In this document: piece after piece, positions 4,912 through 7,355 of the stretch
Numbering within the stretch: the first letter of the stretch is position 1
Layout: each line of letters begins with the position of its first letter
Assembly (NCBI GenBank): GCA_937127205.1
Contig: CAKZLS010000527.1
Coordinates: forward strand, 1-7,355
Reading direction: 5' to 3'
Length of the DNA stretch: 7,355 nucleotides
Source: an uncultured Rhodospirillales bacterium
GTDB taxonomy: Bacteria > Pseudomonadota > Alphaproteobacteria > Rhodospirillales > Defluviicoccaceae
Made by a program: the position numbers and the translations under genes
Notes under the pieces: generated by a model
The model's input: only the letters and a program-made list of their open reading frames with translations
What the model was told of the DNA's origin: nothing
The model's database searches: none

Positions 4912-7355
4912 CTGAGCCGATCGAAACCGCACACCTGGATACGCCGCTCGCCACCTATCGCATCCAGTTCTCCGGAGCCTTTACCTTCGATGACGCACGG
5001 CACTTGGTTCCCTACTTGTCGCAGTTAGGAATCAGTCATGTGTACGCCTCGCCCTACTTCAAGGCGCGGCCGGGTAGCACCCACGGCTATGACATTACCG
5101 ATCACAACGCGCTCAACCCCGAGATCGGCGATACCGCCAGCTACGACGCCTACTGCGAAGCTCTGCAGCAGCACCAAATGGGACAGGTGGTGGACTTCGT
5201 GCCCAACCACATGGGCATCGGACAAGCCGACAACGCCTGGTGGCTCGACGTGTTGGAATGGGGTGCGGACTCGGCTTATGCCGAATACTTCGACATCGAC
5301 TGGTTGCCTCCGAAAGCAACACTCACCGACAAGGTCTTGGTACCGTTTCTCGGCGGTCACTACGGCATCGTACTCGAAGCGGGCGAGTTGAAACTAATTT
5401 TCGACGCCGACGAAGGGACGTTCAGCTGCTGGTACTATGAGCACCGTTTTCCGATCACGCCGGGAGAGTATACCCCGCTGCTCTCCGGTGCCCTCGCGCG
5501 TCTCCGCAACGACGACGGCGTGGGCGACGAGACCCTGGTGGATCTCGAATTGATCGTGGCCGGTTTTCGCGACCTGAGAAAGCCGGCGCGCTCGGCCCGG
5601 CATCGATCGACCCGCCGTGCAAAGGCGGCGAGGCTGAAACAGCAACTGGCGGCGCTGGCGCGATCCAGTTCCGCCGCCGTCGAGTGCATCCAGGCCGCCC
5701 TTGACGATCTCAACGGAACACCCGGCGAGGCCGACACCTTCCAGTCGCTTCACCAGCTTTTGCAAAAGCAGCCGTACCGCTTGGCTTTCTGGCGCGTGGC
5801 CGCGGAAGAGATCAATTACCGGCGGTTTTTCCAGATCAACGATCTGGCGGGCGTGCAGGTGGAGAAGTCCGCTGTATTCGACAGTGTTCACGCGTTCCTT
5901 CTCGATCTGGTGGCGTCGGGGCGCGTTCACGGCGTGCGTATCGATCACGTGGACGGATTGTTCGACCCCAAACGCTACCTTCAAAGACTGCAAACCAAGA
6001 TTGGGGAGAGGCGATCCCGGAACGGCCGGTTAGCGGAGGACAAAGACAACTCCACTGACGAACATCCCCCGGAACAGGGCGCTTACGTTGTGGTGGAAAA
6101 AATCCTTGCCCATCACGAAGGCCTGCGCGAGGACTGGCCCATCGCCGGAACCACCGGCTATGAATTTCTCAATCGCTTGAATGGCCTGTTCGTGGATTCC
6201 TCGGCCGAAGACGCGCTCGACCGCATCTATCGGCGGTTTATCGGGGAGGTTCCGAACTTCGAAGAGCTGGTCTACGCGTCGAAGAAACAGGCCATGGACC
6301 TCGAGCTCGCAAGTGAACTCCGGGTCCTCGCCAACCAATTCGAGCGCTTGGCGGAAACCAGTTGGCTAACCCGCGATCACACGCTTGTCGGCTTGCGCCA
6401 GGCACTGAGAGAGGTGGTGGCATCCTTTCCGGTTTACCGCACCTACGTGGACCGCCGCGGCGCGGAGACCGAAGATCGGCGCGACATCGATTGGGCCATC
6501 AGCCACGCGCGGAAGCACAGTCAGCGGGTGGACAAAACCGTGTTCGACTTCCTCCATGGCGTGCTGACCACCGACAGTGCCGCGGGCCGCGACAGTCCTT
6601 ACAAAGGCAAGGAAGTTCAGCGCCTGGCCATGAAATTCCAGCAGTACTCCGGGCCGGTGATGGCCAAGGGCGTCGAGGACACCACATTCTATCGCTATCA
6701 TCGCCTGGCCTCGCTGAACGAGGTGGGCGGCGAACCCGACAAGTTCGGTGTCAGCGTCGCAGCCTTTCATCATCAGAACCAGGATCAGGCCCGGCGCTGG
6801 CCCTGCGGAATGCTGTCGTCGGCCACCCACGATACCAAGCGCGGCGAGGACGTGCGCGCGCGGATCAACGTGATCTCCGAAATCCCGCAGATCTGGGGAC
6901 AGCGGGTTCGCCGCTGGGCGACGCTCAACCGCCGCCGCAAGACGGCGACCGAGGGCGGCATGGCCCCCGACCTCAACGACGAATACCTGTTCTATCAAAC
7001 CTTGGTGGGCGCCTGGCCGCTGGAGTTCCACGGCGTCGCGGAGCCGGACCCGGAAAGCATGGAGACGTTCCGCGACCGTATGGTCACCTACATGGAAAAG
7101 GCGGTCCGCGAGGCCAAGGTTCACTCGAGCTGGATCGACCCCGACCCCGACTACGAAGAGGCCCTGCAAACGTTTATCTCGCGCACGCTGAATGCCAGAA
7201 AATCCAACCCGTTCCTATCCGATTTCCAGGCGTTCCATGATGAAATCGCCGGGCTCGGCATGCTGAACGGATTGGCGCAGACGGCGCTGAAATTGACCGT
7301 GCCCGGTGTTCCCGACACGTACCAGGGGTGCGAAATGTGGGATCTCAGTCTGGTG
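4908..7355 (+). CDS. treY: Malto-oligosyltrehalose synthase (GH13), 3' end cut by the window
   Basis: This cytoplasmic enzyme isomerises the reducing-end alpha-1,4 linkage of malto-oligosaccharides or glycogen chains to an alpha,alpha-1,1 linkage, giving the substrate of TreZ. The frame from the ATG at 4908 stays open for 816 codons to the right edge. It stops after GVPDTYQGCEMWDLSLV, so roughly the last 100 residues are missing. Visible motifs: ATYRIQFSGAFTF near the start, STHGYD (57-62), DFVPNHMG (Asp96), nucleophile Asp346 in GVRIDHVDGLFDP, acid/base Glu397 in VVVEKIL, and Asp642 in SATHDTKRGEDVRAR. The nucleophile lies more than 100 residues later than in the shorter archaeal and actinobacterial enzymes, because of an inserted helical segment at about 180-320. 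Its stretch 224-244 is very rich in Arg and Lys. A second charged insert at about 363-391 separates nucleophile from acid/base. Both look like elaborations of the long TreY form and do not suggest inactivation. Confidence 0.96.
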   Translation, partial: MTEPIETAHLDTPLATYRIQFSGAFTFDDARHLVPYLSQLGISHVYASPYFKARPGSTHGYDITDHNALNPEIGDTASYDAYCEALQQHQMGQVVDFVPNHMGIGQADNAWWLDVLEWGADSAYAEYFDIDWLPPKATLTDKVLVPFLGGHYGIVLEAGELKLIFDADEGTFSCWYYEHRFPITPGEYTPLLSGALARLRNDDGVGDETLVDLELIVAGFRDLRKPARSARHRSTRRAKAARLKQQLAALARSSSAAVECIQAALDDLNGTPGEADTFQSLHQLLQKQPYRLAFWRVAAEEINYRRFFQINDLAGVQVEKSAVFDSVHAFLLDLVASGRVHGVRIDHVDGLFDPKRYLQRLQTKIGERRSRNGRLAEDKDNSTDEHPPEQGAYVVVEKILAHHEGLREDWPIAGTTGYEFLNRLNGLFVDSSAEDALDRIYRRFIGEVPNFEELVYASKKQAMDLELASELRVLANQFERLAETSWLTRDHTLVGLRQALREVVASFPVYRTYVDRRGAETEDRRDIDWAISHARKHSQRVDKTVFDFLHGVLTTDSAAGRDSPYKGKEVQRLAMKFQQYSGPVMAKGVEDTTFYRYHRLASLNEVGGEPDKFGVSVAAFHHQNQDQARRWPCGMLSSATHDTKRGEDVRARINVISEIPQIWGQRVRRWATLNRRRKTATEGGMAPDLNDEYLFYQTLVGAWPLEFHGVAEPDPESMETFRDRMVTYMEKAVREAKVHSSWIDPDPDYEEALQTFISRTLNARKSNPFLSDFQAFHDEIAGLGMLNGLAQTALKLTVPGVPDTYQGCEMWDLSLV

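Noticed and set aside
5943..6101. Possible disruption of TreY, because nucleophile and acid/base lie 51 residues apart
   Set aside because: The frame is continuous, both motifs are intact (RIDHVDGL and VVVEKIL), and the extra residues form a charged hydrophilic loop consistent with a tolerated insertion.
6362..7240. Long plus-strand open frame of 292 codons
   Set aside because: It lies in another frame over treY, whose frame carries the catalytic and conserved motifs throughout. The alternative product is Arg/Gly/Pro-rich and matches no known family, as expected for a GC-rich shadow.

Overview
The window is GC-rich and densely coded, with proteobacterial-type gene families. The long form of malto-oligosyltrehalose synthase and the short CDF-like transporter resemble alphaproteobacterial or related versions. 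That lineage is inferred from remembered family features, not from a search. I see no tRNA, rRNA, CRISPR array, insertion sequence, phage gene or clear sign of recent transfer.

Layout. (1) Bases 2-2236, plus strand: a two-pass membrane sensor with a periplasmic Cache-like domain, a cytoplasmic PAS domain and a C-terminal HD-GYP-type domain. Its frame is open to the left edge, so the true start may lie outside. The start region carries a 15-bp tandem repeat that encodes a repeated Met-Pro-Arg-Ile-Asn. The HD-GYP domain has lost nearly all its signature metal-binding and catalytic residues. (2) Bases 2229-2882, minus strand: a six-helix cation transporter of the CDF type without the cytoplasmic C-terminal domain. 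It is convergent with gene 1 and overlaps it by 8 bp. (3) Bases 2883-3066: a 184-bp divergent intergenic region with a 6+6 bp dyad that could be a regulator site. (4) Bases 3067-4911 and 4908 to the right edge, plus strand: treZ and treY, overlapping by ATGA. The treY frame has no stop and runs off the window.

How the genes work together. TreY converts the reducing end of a malto-oligosaccharide or glycogen chain into a trehalosyl unit, and TreZ releases free trehalose. The pair forms the classic glucan-to-trehalose route for compatible solute or stress-protectant production and is almost certainly translationally coupled. The sensor and the transporter have no evident biochemical link to trehalose and look like separate transcription units.

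I found no convincing new multi-gene system. The most interesting single item is the HD-GYP pseudoenzyme-like sensor. The dyad in the divergent promoter region and the tandem repeat at the sensor start are secondary leads.
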